Numbered from the stretch's first letter, positions 52,841 through 61,441 are shown. The stretch: DNA of 64,000 nt from Curtobacterium flaccumfaciens (GCF_004361695.1 NZ_SNVW01000016.1:1-64000), one strand, 5' to 3'. The notes: generated by a model from the letters alone, not told the origin. A program made the numbers and translations.

Positions 52841-54145
52841 ATGACGAACACCCTCTCCACGCCCGCGTCGCCGGGGTCCACCACACCCGCCGCCCCCGCA
52901 CCACGGATGCACGCCACCGCCTGGGGCCGCATCGCGATCTGCATCGCCGTCGCCCTGCCCGCCGTGGTCTTCCGGATCGGCGGGTTCGCCCCGGCCCCGC
53001 TCGTCGACCTCTTCGTGTTCGGCGCCGCCGTCGTCGCCGCGTCGTTCCTGCTCGCCTGGGCCGCCGAGGCCGCGCAGAAGGACATCGCCGGTGCACTCGC
53101 CATCGCTATCCTCGCGCTCATCGCCGTCCTGCCCGAGTACGCCGTGGACCTGTACTACGCGTTCCGGTCCGGGTACGACCCCGCCTACGAGCAGTTCGCC
53201 GCCGCGAACATGACCGGGTCGAACCGGCTGCTGCTCGGGTTCGGGTGGCCCCTCGTGGTGATCATCTCGCTGCTCGTGGCACGGCGGTTCGTCCGGACCG
53301 GGTCGCTCCCCGCCTCGGCCACCCGGGTGCTCGCGCTCGAACGCTCCTCGCGACTCGACATCGGGTTCCTGGCGCTGCTGGCCGTCGTCGCGTTCCTCAT
53401 CCCGCTGATGGGGTCGATCCCGGTGTGGTTCGGGTTCGTGCTGCTCGCCGCCTTCGTCTGGTACCTCTGGCGTGCGTCGAAGGTGTCCGACGACGGGGAC
53501 GACGAGGAGCTCGTCGGCATGGCCGGGAACATCGCCTCGATGCCGCAGCGGGCGCGTCGGTGGACGATCGTCGCACTGTTCGTCGTCGCCGCGGCGGTCA
53601 TCCTGTCGTCCGCCGAGCCCTTCGCGGACGCCCTGGTGCAGTCCGGCAGCGCGCTCGGCATCGACAGCTACTTCCTCGTGCAGTGGCTCGCGCCGCTCGC
53701 GACCGAGGCGCCGGAGTTCATCGTCGCCGCGCTCTTCGCCCTGCGCGGGATGGGCGGTGCCGCGATCGGCACGCTCATCGCGTCGAAGGTGAACCAGTGG
53801 TCCCTGCTCGTCGGGTCGCTGCCGATCGCGCACGTGCTGGGCGGTGGGACCACCGGCGGGTTGCCGCTCGACGGCCGGCAGGTCGAGGAGTTCGTGCTCA
53901 CCGCGTCGCAGACCGTGCTCGGCGTGGCGATCATCATCGCGCTGCGGTTCCACCGGTGGTCGGCGATCGCGCTCGCGGCACTGTTCGCGGTGCAGTTCTT
54001 CGTGACGGACACGAACGGACGGTGGGTGCTCAGCGCGGTGCACGTCGCCGCGGCGCTCGTGGTGCTCTGGATCAACCGGCGGGACGTCCTGCCGACGGTG
54101 ACGGCCCCGTTCCGACGGCCGTCCTCCCCGGTGTTCCGCGACTGA
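52841..54145 (+). CDS. CaCA-family cation exporter, probable Mn2+ efflux
   Basis: The 434-residue membrane protein has ten to eleven helices and the two inverted alpha-repeats of Na+/Ca2+-exchanger proteins: IAVLPEYAVDLYYAF...NMTGSNRLLLGFG and LATEAPEFIVAALFALRG...TLIASKVNQWSLLVGSLP, each with the ion-binding Glu (LPE and APE). The riboswitch upstream and an MntR gene just downstream point to Mn2+ rather than Ca2+. The ATG at 52841 has GAGGA upstream; an in-frame ATG at 52787 would lie inside the switch hairpin and is unlikely. Confidence 0.88.
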   Translation: MTNTLSTPASPGSTTPAAPAPRMHATAWGRIAICIAVALPAVVFRIGGFAPAPLVDLFVFGAAVVAASFLLAWAAEAAQKDIAGALAIAILALIAVLPEYAVDLYYAFRSGYDPAYEQFAAANMTGSNRLLLGFGWPLVVIISLLVARRFVRTGSLPASATRVLALERSSRLDIGFLALLAVVAFLIPLMGSIPVWFGFVLLAAFVWYLWRASKVSDDGDDEELVGMAGNIASMPQRARRWTIVALFVVAAAVILSSAEPFADALVQSGSALGIDSYFLVQWLAPLATEAPEFIVAALFALRGMGGAAIGTLIASKVNQWSLLVGSLPIAHVLGGGTTGGLPLDGRQVEEFVLTASQTVLGVAIIIALRFHRWSAIALAALFAVQFFVTDTNGRWVLSAVHVAAALVVLWINRRDVLPTVTAPFRRPSSPVFRD

Positions 54146-54195
54146 GGGCCCACCGTCGGGTGGCCGCCGAGCGGGTTGAGTCGAGCCCGGGGCGG

Positions 54196-54885
54196 TCAGT
54201 CGGCGTCGGGGGCGAGCCAGATCGCCGAGGCCGCGGCCGCCGGCAGGTCGACGAGCGACTCCTCGCCGTCGGCACCGCGGCGTGACACCGCGATCACGCC
54301 CGCGTAGTCCCGCACCCGCTCCACCCGCAGGTGCGTGCCGAGCCCGACCCCGAGCTCGTCGAAGTACCGGAGCAGGGACGGGTCGTCGTCGGACACCCGG
54401 TCGACGGTGCCGCACGCGCCGGGCTCGACCGCGCCGAGCAGCGTGCCCGGGGAGTCCGGCACCGTGCCGTCCGCGCGGGGGATCGGGTCGCCGTGCGGGT
54501 CGTGCGTCGGGTGCCCGAGGTCGGCGTCCACCCGGTCGAGGAAGGTCTCGGACACCGAGTGCTCGAGCGCCTCGGCCTCGGTGTGGACCTCGTCCCACGA
54601 GTACCCGAGCCGCTCCACGAGGAACGTCTCGATGAGCCGGTGCCGCCGGACCATGGCGACGGCGACCTGCTGGCCGAGCGGGGTGAGGACGACGCCGTAG
54701 TACGGGGTGTGCTCGATCAAGCCGTCGCGGTCGAGCTTCCGGAGGTTGCCCGACACCGTCGAGGCCGACACCTTGAGCGTCGCCGCGATGTCCCGCGTCG
54801 CCAGCCCCGGACCGCCGCGCTCGCTCGCCTTCCAGACGAGCTTCACGTAGTCCTCCGCCATCGTGGACAGGGAGGGCAGGCGCAT
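54196..54885 (-). CDS. mntR: DtxR/MntR-family metal-dependent regulator
   Basis: The 229-residue protein has a winged helix (MAEDYVKLVWKASERGG, ATRDIAATLKVSASTVSGNLRKL), a metal-binding dimerisation domain (HRLIETFLVERLGYSWDEVHTEAEALEHSVSETF, DPHGDPIP) and a C-terminal FeoA/SH3-like domain (LGVGLGTHLRVERV). It has a His/Glu set suited to Mn2+ or Fe2+ (HxE in EVHTEAE, EALEHS). TACCAT 6 bp before the ATG suggests a leaderless mRNA. It converges with the riboswitch-controlled exporter gene. Confidence 0.9.
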   Translation of the reverse strand: MRLPSLSTMAEDYVKLVWKASERGGPGLATRDIAATLKVSASTVSGNLRKLDRDGLIEHTPYYGVVLTPLGQQVAVAMVRRHRLIETFLVERLGYSWDEVHTEAEALEHSVSETFLDRVDADLGHPTHDPHGDPIPRADGTVPDSPGTLLGAVEPGACGTVDRVSDDDPSLLRYFDELGVGLGTHLRVERVRDYAGVIAVSRRGADGEESLVDLPAAAASAIWLAPDAD

Positions 54886-54891
54886 GCCCCA

Positions 54892-54897
54892 ATGGTA
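54892..54897 (-). promoter_or_regulatory. Candidate -10 hexamer of the mntR gene
   Basis: On the minus strand TACCAT lies 6 bp before the ATG at 54885. The CPBP gene starts on the other strand only 22 bp away, so the two promoters overlap. Confidence 0.5.
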
Positions 54898-54907
54898 CAA
54901 ACAGCAG

Positions 54908-55792
54908 GTGACCACAGCAGCCCCCGCCCGTCGCCGCCGCTGGCCCGTCCCGCCCTCGCTGCTCGTCGGTCTCGCACCGCTCGTGGTGTTCGCGGCGATC
55001 AGCGCGTGGCGATCCCGTCCGAGCGACGACTACCCGACGCTCGGCCAGACCGTCGAGAGCGTCGTGCGGTCGCTCGTGGTCCCCGAGGGCATCGCCGCGG
55101 TCGCGCTGTGCCTCGTCGTGACCGGCCTCGGCTGGTGGCGCATCGCGACGGTGGATCCGACCCGCACCGGGCTCCGTTGGACGATGCTCGCGCCGCTGCT
55201 CATCCTCGTGGTCTGCGTCGTGCGACTGCCGCTCGTCGACTGGTCCGCACTACCGGTCCGCTACTTCCTGCTGCTCACCGTCGGGGTGCTCTTCGTCGGG
55301 GTCTTCGAGGAGCTGATGACCCGCGGCGTCCTGCTCGTCGGCCTCCGCCGCCGGCTGCCCGAGTTCGGCGTGTGGATCGCCTCGTGCCTGCTGTTCGGCC
55401 TGCTCCACCTGCTCAACGCCCTGGCCGGCGCGAGCCTGGGAGCGACGCTCGTGCAGGTCGTCTTCGCCGCGTCGTTCGGGTCGACGCTCTACGTCGCCCG
55501 GCGGCTGACCGGCAACCTGCTCCTGCCCGTGCTGCTGCACGCGTTCTGGGACTTCGGGTCGATCGCGCTCTCGGCCACGACCGACGTGCGAGACCCGTCG
55601 AAGCTCGCGCTCGTCGGCCTGGTCGGGCTGTTCTCGTTCGGGGTGCTGGCGCTCGGGGTCGTCGCCGGCGGGGTGATCGCGTGGCGGGACGACCGGCCGC
55701 GCCGCCTGCGGCGCCGGTGGCGGACGGTACCGCCCATGGCGGCCCTCGCGGTGCAGGGGGACGAGCCGCGCCTCCAGGCCGTCACGTGGTGA
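54908..55792 (+). CDS. CPBP (CAAX-like) intramembrane metalloprotease
   Basis: The 294-residue protein has about eight helices and the three Abi/CPBP motifs: EELMTRG (paired Glu and Arg), FGLLHLLNAL (His) and HAFWDFG (His, Asp). These form a membrane-buried metal site; bacterial members serve in bacteriocin self-immunity or peptide processing. GTG 54908 is chosen because the ATG at 54884 would overlap the divergent mntR start. The last codons (DEPRLQAVTW) are written by one arm of a CTGGAGGCGCGG-family repeat. Confidence 0.85.
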   Translation: MTTAAPARRRRWPVPPSLLVGLAPLVVFAAISAWRSRPSDDYPTLGQTVESVVRSLVVPEGIAAVALCLVVTGLGWWRIATVDPTRTGLRWTMLAPLLILVVCVVRLPLVDWSALPVRYFLLLTVGVLFVGVFEELMTRGVLLVGLRRRLPEFGVWIASCLLFGLLHLLNALAGASLGATLVQVVFAASFGSTLYVARRLTGNLLLPVLLHAFWDFGSIALSATTDVRDPSKLALVGLVGLFSFGVLALGVVAGGVIAWRDDRPRRLRRRWRTVPPMAALAVQGDEPRLQAVTW

Positions 55793-55815
55793 CCACCGAC
55801 TGACTGGAGGCGCGG
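55766..55815. repeat. Split palindrome of the CTGGAGGCGCGG family
   Basis: CCGCGCCTCCAG (55766-55777) and CTGGAGGCGCGG (55804-55815) are exact inverse copies around a GTCAC-GTG-GTGAC centre. The left arm codes for the end of the CPBP protein. Confidence 0.75.
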
Positions 55816-55933
55816 GGCTGCGAATGCGCACAGCCCCCGGCCCGGTTCACCTCGTGGTCGACGTCCGTTCCCCGTCCCGCAACCACCTCTCCTTAGCGTT
55901 CCGGTGATTCCAAGCCGGTACCAAGAGAGGAGC

Positions 55934-55953
55934 GTCGCCCGCTCGCGGGCGAC
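55934..55953 (+). promoter_or_regulatory. Hairpin between ribosome site and start of the PAP2 gene
   Basis: A perfect 9-bp stem (GTCGCCCGC/GCGGGCGAC, 2-nt loop) sits between GAGAGGA and the ATG at 55962. When folded it shortens the distance between them to about 11 nt, so it may be needed for, or control, translation. Confidence 0.5.
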
Positions 55954-55961
55954 CACACCAC

Positions 55962-57758
55962 ATGCGCAGAACCGCACTCCGCGGGGTGACCGTCGCGACG
56001 GTCGCGACCGCACTCGTGCTCGGCTCGCCGCTCGTCGCGAACGCGGCGGGCTACCCGAGCGACTCCAGCAAGCCCGACCTCGTGTCCCTGCTGAACGGCT
56101 ACGACCAGTTCTGGCAGTCGACGGGGAAGAACGACCTGCACGGCACCGTGCAGGACCCGGCGACGCTCGCGAAGAACGACCAGCTGACGTCCTGGATCAA
56201 CCAGCACGCCACGAAGGCGCAGCAGCTCAGGGCGCTGCAGGACTCCGAGTACCAGAACGCCACGAACACCGGGTACGACCAGTCGTCGACGGTGTCGCAG
56301 GGCCTCGGCGCATCGCTCGAGAAGATCTACCTCGAAGGCCGGCAGTCCGGCGCACTGCCCCTGACCTCGGCGCTCGTGAACAGCTCGAACGGCACCAGCG
56401 GCGCGTACGTCAGCACCGGCGACGCGAAGGCGCACTACAGCTACCCGCGCCCCTACCTGCCCGCCACCACGACCGCGACGCTGCCCGCGACCGACGACCA
56501 GACCGGCTGCGCGCCGGCGACGGTCAACGCCTCGTCGCTCGCGGCGAACCGCGCCGGCAAGGCGTGGGCCTCGGCAGACGGCACGCTCGACATCACCCGC
56601 GTGCCCACGGTGACCGACACGACGCACGAGTTCTCGCCGAACGACGTCGTCCTCGACGCCGGCTACGGCACGGCCGGCATCTGCACCGGCGGGTCGTTCC
56701 CCTCCGGCCACACCACGACGGCGTACCAGGCGGGCATCACCCTCGCCACGCTGGTCCCCGAGCTCGCACCGGAGCTCCTCGCCCGTGCGTCCGAGGCCGG
56801 CAACGACCGCATCGTGCTCGGCGTGCACTACCCGCTCGACATCATGGGCGGACGCATCGACGGTGAGGCGGCACTCGCGGCCCGCTGGTCGGACACGCAG
56901 TACCGGACCGCGGTCCTCGAGCCGGCCCGTGCCGAGCTCGTGTCGTACCTCGAGAAGGAGTGCGGTGGCACCCTCGCCGCGTGCATCGCGGCGGAGAAGC
57001 CCTACACGGACGACCCCTACGGCGGGGCGGCCATCCCCGGCGGCACCGCGCAGGTCGTCACCGACCGTGCCTCGGCCGTGCAGGTCTACCGCGAGCGCAT
57101 GACCTACGGCTTCGCGGCGACCGGGACGACCGGCCTCGCGCCGTCCGTCCCCACCGGCGCGTCGAACCTGCTCCTGACCGCGTTCCCGACGCTCACCGAC
57201 GCACAGCGCACCGCCGTGCTCGCGCAGACCGAGGCCCCGTCCGGCGCCCCGCTCGACCAGTCCGGCACGGCCAACGGATCGTGGGAGCGCCTCGACCTGG
57301 CAGCCGCGACCAGCGCCACCGTCTCGGTCGCGACCGACGGCAGCGTGAAGGTGCTCGCCACCGGTGGCACCGCCCGCGTCCTGACCGGCGTCCTCACCGC
57401 GCCGCACGGCACCTCGGTCGCCGCGGGCTCCTCGCTCGCGCTCGCCGGGACCGGCTTCACCGCCGGGTCGTCGCTGCGGGTCGTCCTGCACTCCGACCCG
57501 GTCACGGTGGGCACGCTCACCGTCGCCGCGGACGGCACAGTCACCGGCAGCGTGACGATCCCCGCGGGGACCGCCACCGGGGCGCACACGATCGACCTGG
57601 TCGACGCCTCCGGTGCCTCGGTGCTGGCGACGCCGCTCGCGATCACGGTCACGCCGGCTGCGGCCGGTGGCGGCACCGGCGGTGGCTCGGGCGCGGGTAC
57701 CGGTAGCGGGGTCGTCGACCCGGGCACCGGCGTCCACCTGCCGGTCGTCTCCGGCTGA
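55962..57758 (+). CDS. Secreted PAP2-family acid phosphatase
   Basis: This is a 598-residue exported protein with a signal peptide (residues 1-28, ending ANA). The PAP2 (class A acid phosphatase-like) domain spans about 100-320, with the motifs KAHYSYPRP, SFPSGHTTT (His250) and GNDRIVLGVHYPLD (nucleophile His289). It hydrolyses phosphate esters outside the membrane. The rest (about 330-575) is a beta-rich module and a Gly-rich end. There is no LPxTG or other anchor, so it is probably released. Confidence 0.9.
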   Translation: MRRTALRGVTVATVATALVLGSPLVANAAGYPSDSSKPDLVSLLNGYDQFWQSTGKNDLHGTVQDPATLAKNDQLTSWINQHATKAQQLRALQDSEYQNATNTGYDQSSTVSQGLGASLEKIYLEGRQSGALPLTSALVNSSNGTSGAYVSTGDAKAHYSYPRPYLPATTTATLPATDDQTGCAPATVNASSLAANRAGKAWASADGTLDITRVPTVTDTTHEFSPNDVVLDAGYGTAGICTGGSFPSGHTTTAYQAGITLATLVPELAPELLARASEAGNDRIVLGVHYPLDIMGGRIDGEAALAARWSDTQYRTAVLEPARAELVSYLEKECGGTLAACIAAEKPYTDDPYGGAAIPGGTAQVVTDRASAVQVYRERMTYGFAATGTTGLAPSVPTGASNLLLTAFPTLTDAQRTAVLAQTEAPSGAPLDQSGTANGSWERLDLAAATSATVSVATDGSVKVLATGGTARVLTGVLTAPHGTSVAAGSSLALAGTGFTAGSSLRVVLHSDPVTVGTLTVAADGTVTGSVTIPAGTATGAHTIDLVDASGASVLATPLAITVTPAAAGGGTGGGSGAGTGSGVVDPGTGVHLPVVSG

Positions 57759-57770
57759 TCCCCTCCCGCT

Positions 57771-57801
57771 GGTCGGCGCCCGTTCTCCGCGGGTGCCGAC
57801 C
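57771..57801 (+). terminator. Terminator after the PAP2 gene
   Basis: Arms 57771-57782 and 57790-57801 pair over 12 bp with one G-U and a 7-nt loop, 12 nt after the stop. Confidence 0.65.
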
Positions 57802-57832
57802 GGTGCCACGTCCCGCTTCCTGGAGTCCCGCC

Positions 57833-58711
57833 ATGCGCACCCGCACCCTCTGGACCACCGTCGGTGTCGCCGCCGCGATCGTCGCCGTGACCGCCGCGGT
57901 CGCCGTGCCCCTGCTCGGAGGCGCCACATCGTCGTCGTCGGCGTCCGTGCCCGCGCCGACGTCGTCGCCGACCGCATCGGCCGTACCCGCGGTCCCGCAC
58001 GTCAGCTCCGCCGCGCTCGCCGCCCTGCCGGAGGCGCAGTACTCCGCCGTCGTCGCCGGCCTCATGCCGTTCGACCGCACGGTCACCGCCGCCACGGTGT
58101 TCCACCTCCGCGCCGACGCACCCCTGTTCGGTGCTGCCCGCACGGCACCCGTCGCCCGGTTCGCCGCGTCGGACTTCCTGCGGCAGCCGACGACGGTCGT
58201 CGGGCTCCGGCGCGAGGGAGACTGGGAGCTCGTCCTCACCCCGGCGCGGCAGCAGCTCCCCTCGACCTCGCACGGTGCGGGGGCCGCGGCGCAGACATCG
58301 GCGTGGGTGCCGGTGGCGTCGCTTCAGGAGGTGACGACCCCGACCTCGCGCGTGGTCATCTCCACGAAGGACCAGACGGTGTCGATCGTCGACGGGTCCG
58401 GCGCCGTGACGCACCGCTTCGACGCGGGGGTCGGCACGGCGGACACCCCGACGCCGACCGGGGTCACGGGCTACCTGGAGCAGCGGTACGTCGACCCGGC
58501 GCAGGGCACCGGCGACCACCCGATCCAGCTGACCTCCCTGCACTCGAGTGCGGCCGACGAGCCGTACGGCGGCCACGACGGTGGGCTCATCGGGCTGCAC
58601 TGGAACGCCACCACCTCGGGCGCGGTGTCGCACGGGTGCGTGCGGCTCGACGCCGAGGCCGTCGCCGCGGTGAATGCCCTGCCGCTCGGCACGCTCGTCA
58701 CCGTGGAGTAG
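57833..58711 (+). CDS. L,D-transpeptidase (YkuD domain)
   Basis: The 292-residue protein has an N-terminal membrane anchor (about residues 8-28), a Ser/Pro-rich tether, a beta-rich region (about 60-165), then a YkuD domain (about 168-292) with the active-site pattern HWNATTSGAVSHGCVRL, where Cys269 is the nucleophile. It makes 3-3 cross-links or attaches proteins to peptidoglycan. It follows the PAP2 gene on the same strand, beyond a terminator. Confidence 0.92.
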   Translation: MRTRTLWTTVGVAAAIVAVTAAVAVPLLGGATSSSSASVPAPTSSPTASAVPAVPHVSSAALAALPEAQYSAVVAGLMPFDRTVTAATVFHLRADAPLFGAARTAPVARFAASDFLRQPTTVVGLRREGDWELVLTPARQQLPSTSHGAGAAAQTSAWVPVASLQEVTTPTSRVVISTKDQTVSIVDGSGAVTHRFDAGVGTADTPTPTGVTGYLEQRYVDPAQGTGDHPIQLTSLHSSAADEPYGGHDGGLIGLHWNATTSGAVSHGCVRLDAEAVAAVNALPLGTLVTVE

Positions 58712-58740
58712 GCGCGCCGGGCGCGGTGCGTCCCGCACGG

Positions 58741-58802
58741 CGCACAACCAAAGTCACGTCGAGCCGGGGGAACGCGCGGCTCGACGTGACTTCGGTTGTG
58801 CG
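58741..58802. terminator. Very long hairpin between convergent genes
   Basis: 26-bp arms (58741-58766 and 58777-58802) pair at 25 positions with a 10-nt loop. It lies between the L,D-transpeptidase and methyltransferase stops and is likely a two-way terminator or a repeat-element copy. Confidence 0.75.
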
Positions 58803-58848
58803 AACCGCGGTGGAGCGGGCCGGCGCGGGTGCGGGCGCGGGCGCGGCG

Positions 58849-59643
58849 TCAGCGCTTGCGGCCGACGGCGAAGACCCGGCGGAACGGGTACACCGTGCCG
58901 TGGGCGCTCGCCGGGTACGCCTCGCGGAGCGCCGCCGCGTACCGCTCCGTGTACGCCGCGGTGAGCGCACCCGAGGGGTCGGCGGCGTCGAGCGCGGCCA
59001 GGGCCGGCCGGAGCCCCGTCCCGCGCACCCACGACAGCACCGGGTTCGCTCCCGGCAGCAGCTGCGCGTAGGTCGTCTCCCACGCGCGCGCGTCGAAGCC
59101 GGCGTCGAGCATGATGCCGAGGTAGCCGGCGGGGTCGAGTACCGGGTCCTCGCGCAGCACACCGTCGAGCGCCGAGGCCCAGGGCCCGGAGGCCCCGACC
59201 GACCGCATGAGCGCGTGCGACGGCGACCCGAAGTTGCCCGGCACCTGCATCGCGAACCACGACCCGGACGGCATCGCCCCGAGCCACCGCGGCAACAGCG
59301 ACACGTGCGACGGCACCCACTGCAGCGCGGCGTTCGTCACGACGACGTCGTCGGTCGGGCCGGGCGTCCAGTCCTCGATCGCGCCGAGTTCGAAGGCGAG
59401 GTTCGGCGCGGCCGGCACCGACGCCAGCATCTCCGCCGAGGAGTCGATCCCGACCACCGTCGACGAACGCCACCGCGCTGCCAACGTGGCGGTGAGGGTC
59501 CCGGGGCCGCAGCCGAGGTCGACGACGCGACGGGGCGCCTCCCGGCCGTCCCCGACCGGCCACGCGACCTGCGCGACCAGGTCGTGGAAGGGGCGGGCGC
59601 GGTCGTCCGCGAACGCGGCGTACCGATCCGGGTCCCAGCGCAT
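58849..59643 (-). CDS. tam: Trans-aconitate 2-methyltransferase
   Basis: The 264-residue SAM-dependent enzyme methylates trans-aconitate, a by-product that inhibits aconitase. The N-terminus MRWDPDRYAAFADDRARPFHDLVAQV is characteristic of Tam, then motif I VVDLGCGPGTLTATLA, GIDSSAEMLA, and NAALQWVPSH. The ATG lies 2 nt after the stop of the NagD-type gene, so the two form an operon with coupled translation. Confidence 0.92.
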   Translation of the reverse strand: MRWDPDRYAAFADDRARPFHDLVAQVAWPVGDGREAPRRVVDLGCGPGTLTATLAARWRSSTVVGIDSSAEMLASVPAAPNLAFELGAIEDWTPGPTDDVVVTNAALQWVPSHVSLLPRWLGAMPSGSWFAMQVPGNFGSPSHALMRSVGASGPWASALDGVLREDPVLDPAGYLGIMLDAGFDARAWETTYAQLLPGANPVLSWVRGTGLRPALAALDAADPSGALTAAYTERYAAALREAYPASAHGTVYPFRRVFAVGRKR

Positions 59644-59645
59644 CG

Positions 59646-60443
59646 CTAGATCTCGACCTCGAACGGCTCAGTCCGGACCAGCTCGTGCACGCCGGAGATG
59701 ACCTCGCTCGGGCGGAACGGGTAGCGGTCGATCTCGGCCTGGTCGCTGATGCCGGTCATGACGAGCACGGTGTGGAGCCCCGCCTCGATGCCGGCCTGCA
59801 CGTCCGTGTCCATCCGGTCGCCGATCATGCCGGTGTTCTCGGAGTGCGCCCCGATCCGGTTCATCGCCGAGCGGAACATCATCGGGTTCGGCTTGCCGAC
59901 CACGTACGGCTGCTTGCCGGTCGCCTTCTCGATCATCGCCGCGATCGCACCCGTCGCGGGCAGGACGCCCTCGGCGCTCGGGCCGGTCGCGTCGGGGTTC
60001 GTGACGATGAAGCGTGCTCCGTCGCGGATGAGGCGGACGGCCTTGGTGATCGCCTCGAACGAGTAGTTGCGGGTCTCACCGACGACGACGTAGTCCGGAG
60101 CGGTCTCGGTCATGATGAAGCCGGCCTCGTGCAGGGCGGTCGTCATGCCGGCCTCGCCGATGACGAACGCGGAGCCGCCGGGCATCTGCGACTTGCAGAA
60201 GTCGGCCGTCGCGAGCGCGGAGGTCCAGATGCGTTCCTCGGGCACCTCGAGCCCGGACCAGCGGAGCCGGGCGCTCAGGTCGCGCGGCGTGAAGATCGAG
60301 TTGTTCGTGAGGACGAGGAACTCCGTTCCCTCGTCGAGCCACTGCTGGATCAGCTCCGGCGCGCCGGGGAGCGCCTGGTTCTCGTGGACGAGCACACCGT
60401 CCATGTCGGTCAGCCAGCACTCGACTTCGTCGCGGGTCGCCAT
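59646..60443 (-). CDS. HAD-IIA family phosphatase (NagD-like)
   Basis: The 265-residue protein has motif I LTDMDGVLVHE, motif II FLVLTNNS, Lys in VVGKPNPMMF and motif III/IV MIGDRMDTDVQAG. NagD-type enzymes dephosphorylate nucleotides or sugar phosphates such as p-nitrophenyl phosphate. TAGGGT 7 bp before the ATG suggests a leaderless mRNA, although GAGGA is also close. It precedes tam by 2 nt. Confidence 0.9.
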   Translation of the reverse strand: MATRDEVECWLTDMDGVLVHENQALPGAPELIQQWLDEGTEFLVLTNNSIFTPRDLSARLRWSGLEVPEERIWTSALATADFCKSQMPGGSAFVIGEAGMTTALHEAGFIMTETAPDYVVVGETRNYSFEAITKAVRLIRDGARFIVTNPDATGPSAEGVLPATGAIAAMIEKATGKQPYVVGKPNPMMFRSAMNRIGAHSENTGMIGDRMDTDVQAGIEAGLHTVLVMTGISDQAEIDRYPFRPSEVISGVHELVRTEPFEVEI

Positions 60444-60450
60444 GGTCCTC

Positions 60451-60456
60451 ACCCTA
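60451..60456 (-). promoter_or_regulatory. Candidate -10 hexamer of the HAD-IIA gene
   Basis: On the minus strand TAGGGT lies 7 bp before the ATG at 60443. Confidence 0.45.
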
Positions 60457-60608
60457 CTGGGGCACGGATGCGGGCCCTGGGTGCAGGCCGGGAGGCGCGG
60501 ATCGGCTCTTGCGCGCTGCTGCCGGACCCGAGATGGTCGAGACACCGAATGCCACTCGGCTTTGCCCTAGGCTTTTCGGGACACGTACCGAATCAAGGAG
60601 GCCGCCCC

Positions 60609-61361
60609 GTGCTCGTCGAACCCGGAACCCCGACCGCCACGCCCCGACCCGCTGCGGGGGCGGCCGCCGCTTCCGTCGCTGGGGCTGCTTCCGTCGCCGC
60701 GGCTTCCGTCGCGGGTGCCTCCGTCGCGGGCGCGGTGCCGGGAGTGGCCGAGCCGGCCCGCCGACGCCGTGGTCGCCCGAACGTGCTGAGTCGCGAGCAG
60801 GTGATCGACGCCGCGACCTCGATCGCGAACGAGGACGGCATCGACCGGCTGTCGTTCCGGGCACTCGGGGCGCGGCTCGGCGTCGCGCCGATGACCGTGC
60901 ACCGGACGATCGGCGGCCTCGACGACCTGCACGCCGAACTCGTGCGGCGGACCGTCGACGAGTTCACCGCCACGTTCGTGTGGCCGTCCGAGTGGCACGA
61001 CGTCGTCCGGGTCTTCGCGACCACCTTCCGCGACCTCATGCTCCGGCACCCGCTCGTGCTCGAGTCGCACAGCCGCCGCGGGGCGCTCGTCTCGACGGAG
61101 TCCGACGCCGTCGTGGCGAAGGTCGTCGGGGCGCTCCGTTCCGCCGGGCTGAGCGACGCCGAGGCGATGTACGCGTTCTTCGTCGTGTACGACTTCGTGG
61201 TCGGACACACCGGAGTGCAGGTCGGCCGGGGTTCCGCCGAGGCGGGGCGGCCGGAGCGGCACGCACTCGTCGGGGAGCTGCTCGGGACGCACTCCTACGA
61301 GGACCGCTTCGCGCTCGGGCTCGACGTGCTCATCGCGGGGATCGAGTCGCGCGTCCGCTGA
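60609..61361 (+). CDS. TetR/AcrR-family regulator
   Basis: The 250-residue protein has an Ala/Val/Ser-rich N-terminal tail (about residues 15-50) encoded by degenerate GCTTCCGTCGC repeats, then a TetR helix-turn-helix (LSREQVIDAATSIANEDGIDRLSFRALGARLGVAPMTVHRTIGG, about 62-105) and a ligand-binding helical domain. AAGGAGG lies 7 nt before the GTG start. The tail is unusual for TetR proteins. Neither neighbour is an obvious target, so its ligand is unknown. Confidence 0.88.
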   Translation: MLVEPGTPTATPRPAAGAAAASVAGAASVAAASVAGASVAGAVPGVAEPARRRRGRPNVLSREQVIDAATSIANEDGIDRLSFRALGARLGVAPMTVHRTIGGLDDLHAELVRRTVDEFTATFVWPSEWHDVVRVFATTFRDLMLRHPLVLESHSRRGALVSTESDAVVAKVVGALRSAGLSDAEAMYAFFVVYDFVVGHTGVQVGRGSAEAGRPERHALVGELLGTHSYEDRFALGLDVLIAGIESRVR

Positions 61362-61365
61362 GCTC

Positions 61366-61402
61366 GGGTGCGGGTGCGGGTGCGGGTGCGGGTGCGGGTG
61401 CG
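61366..61402 (+). repeat. 6-bp tandem repeat (GGTGCG)n
   Basis: About six perfect copies fill the gap between the TetR gene and the RNA methyltransferase gene. Length variation would alter promoter spacing. Confidence 0.8.
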
Positions 61403-61441
61403 TGGCTGCCTCGCACGGTGCGGGCGGGGTCGCGCCCGCCG

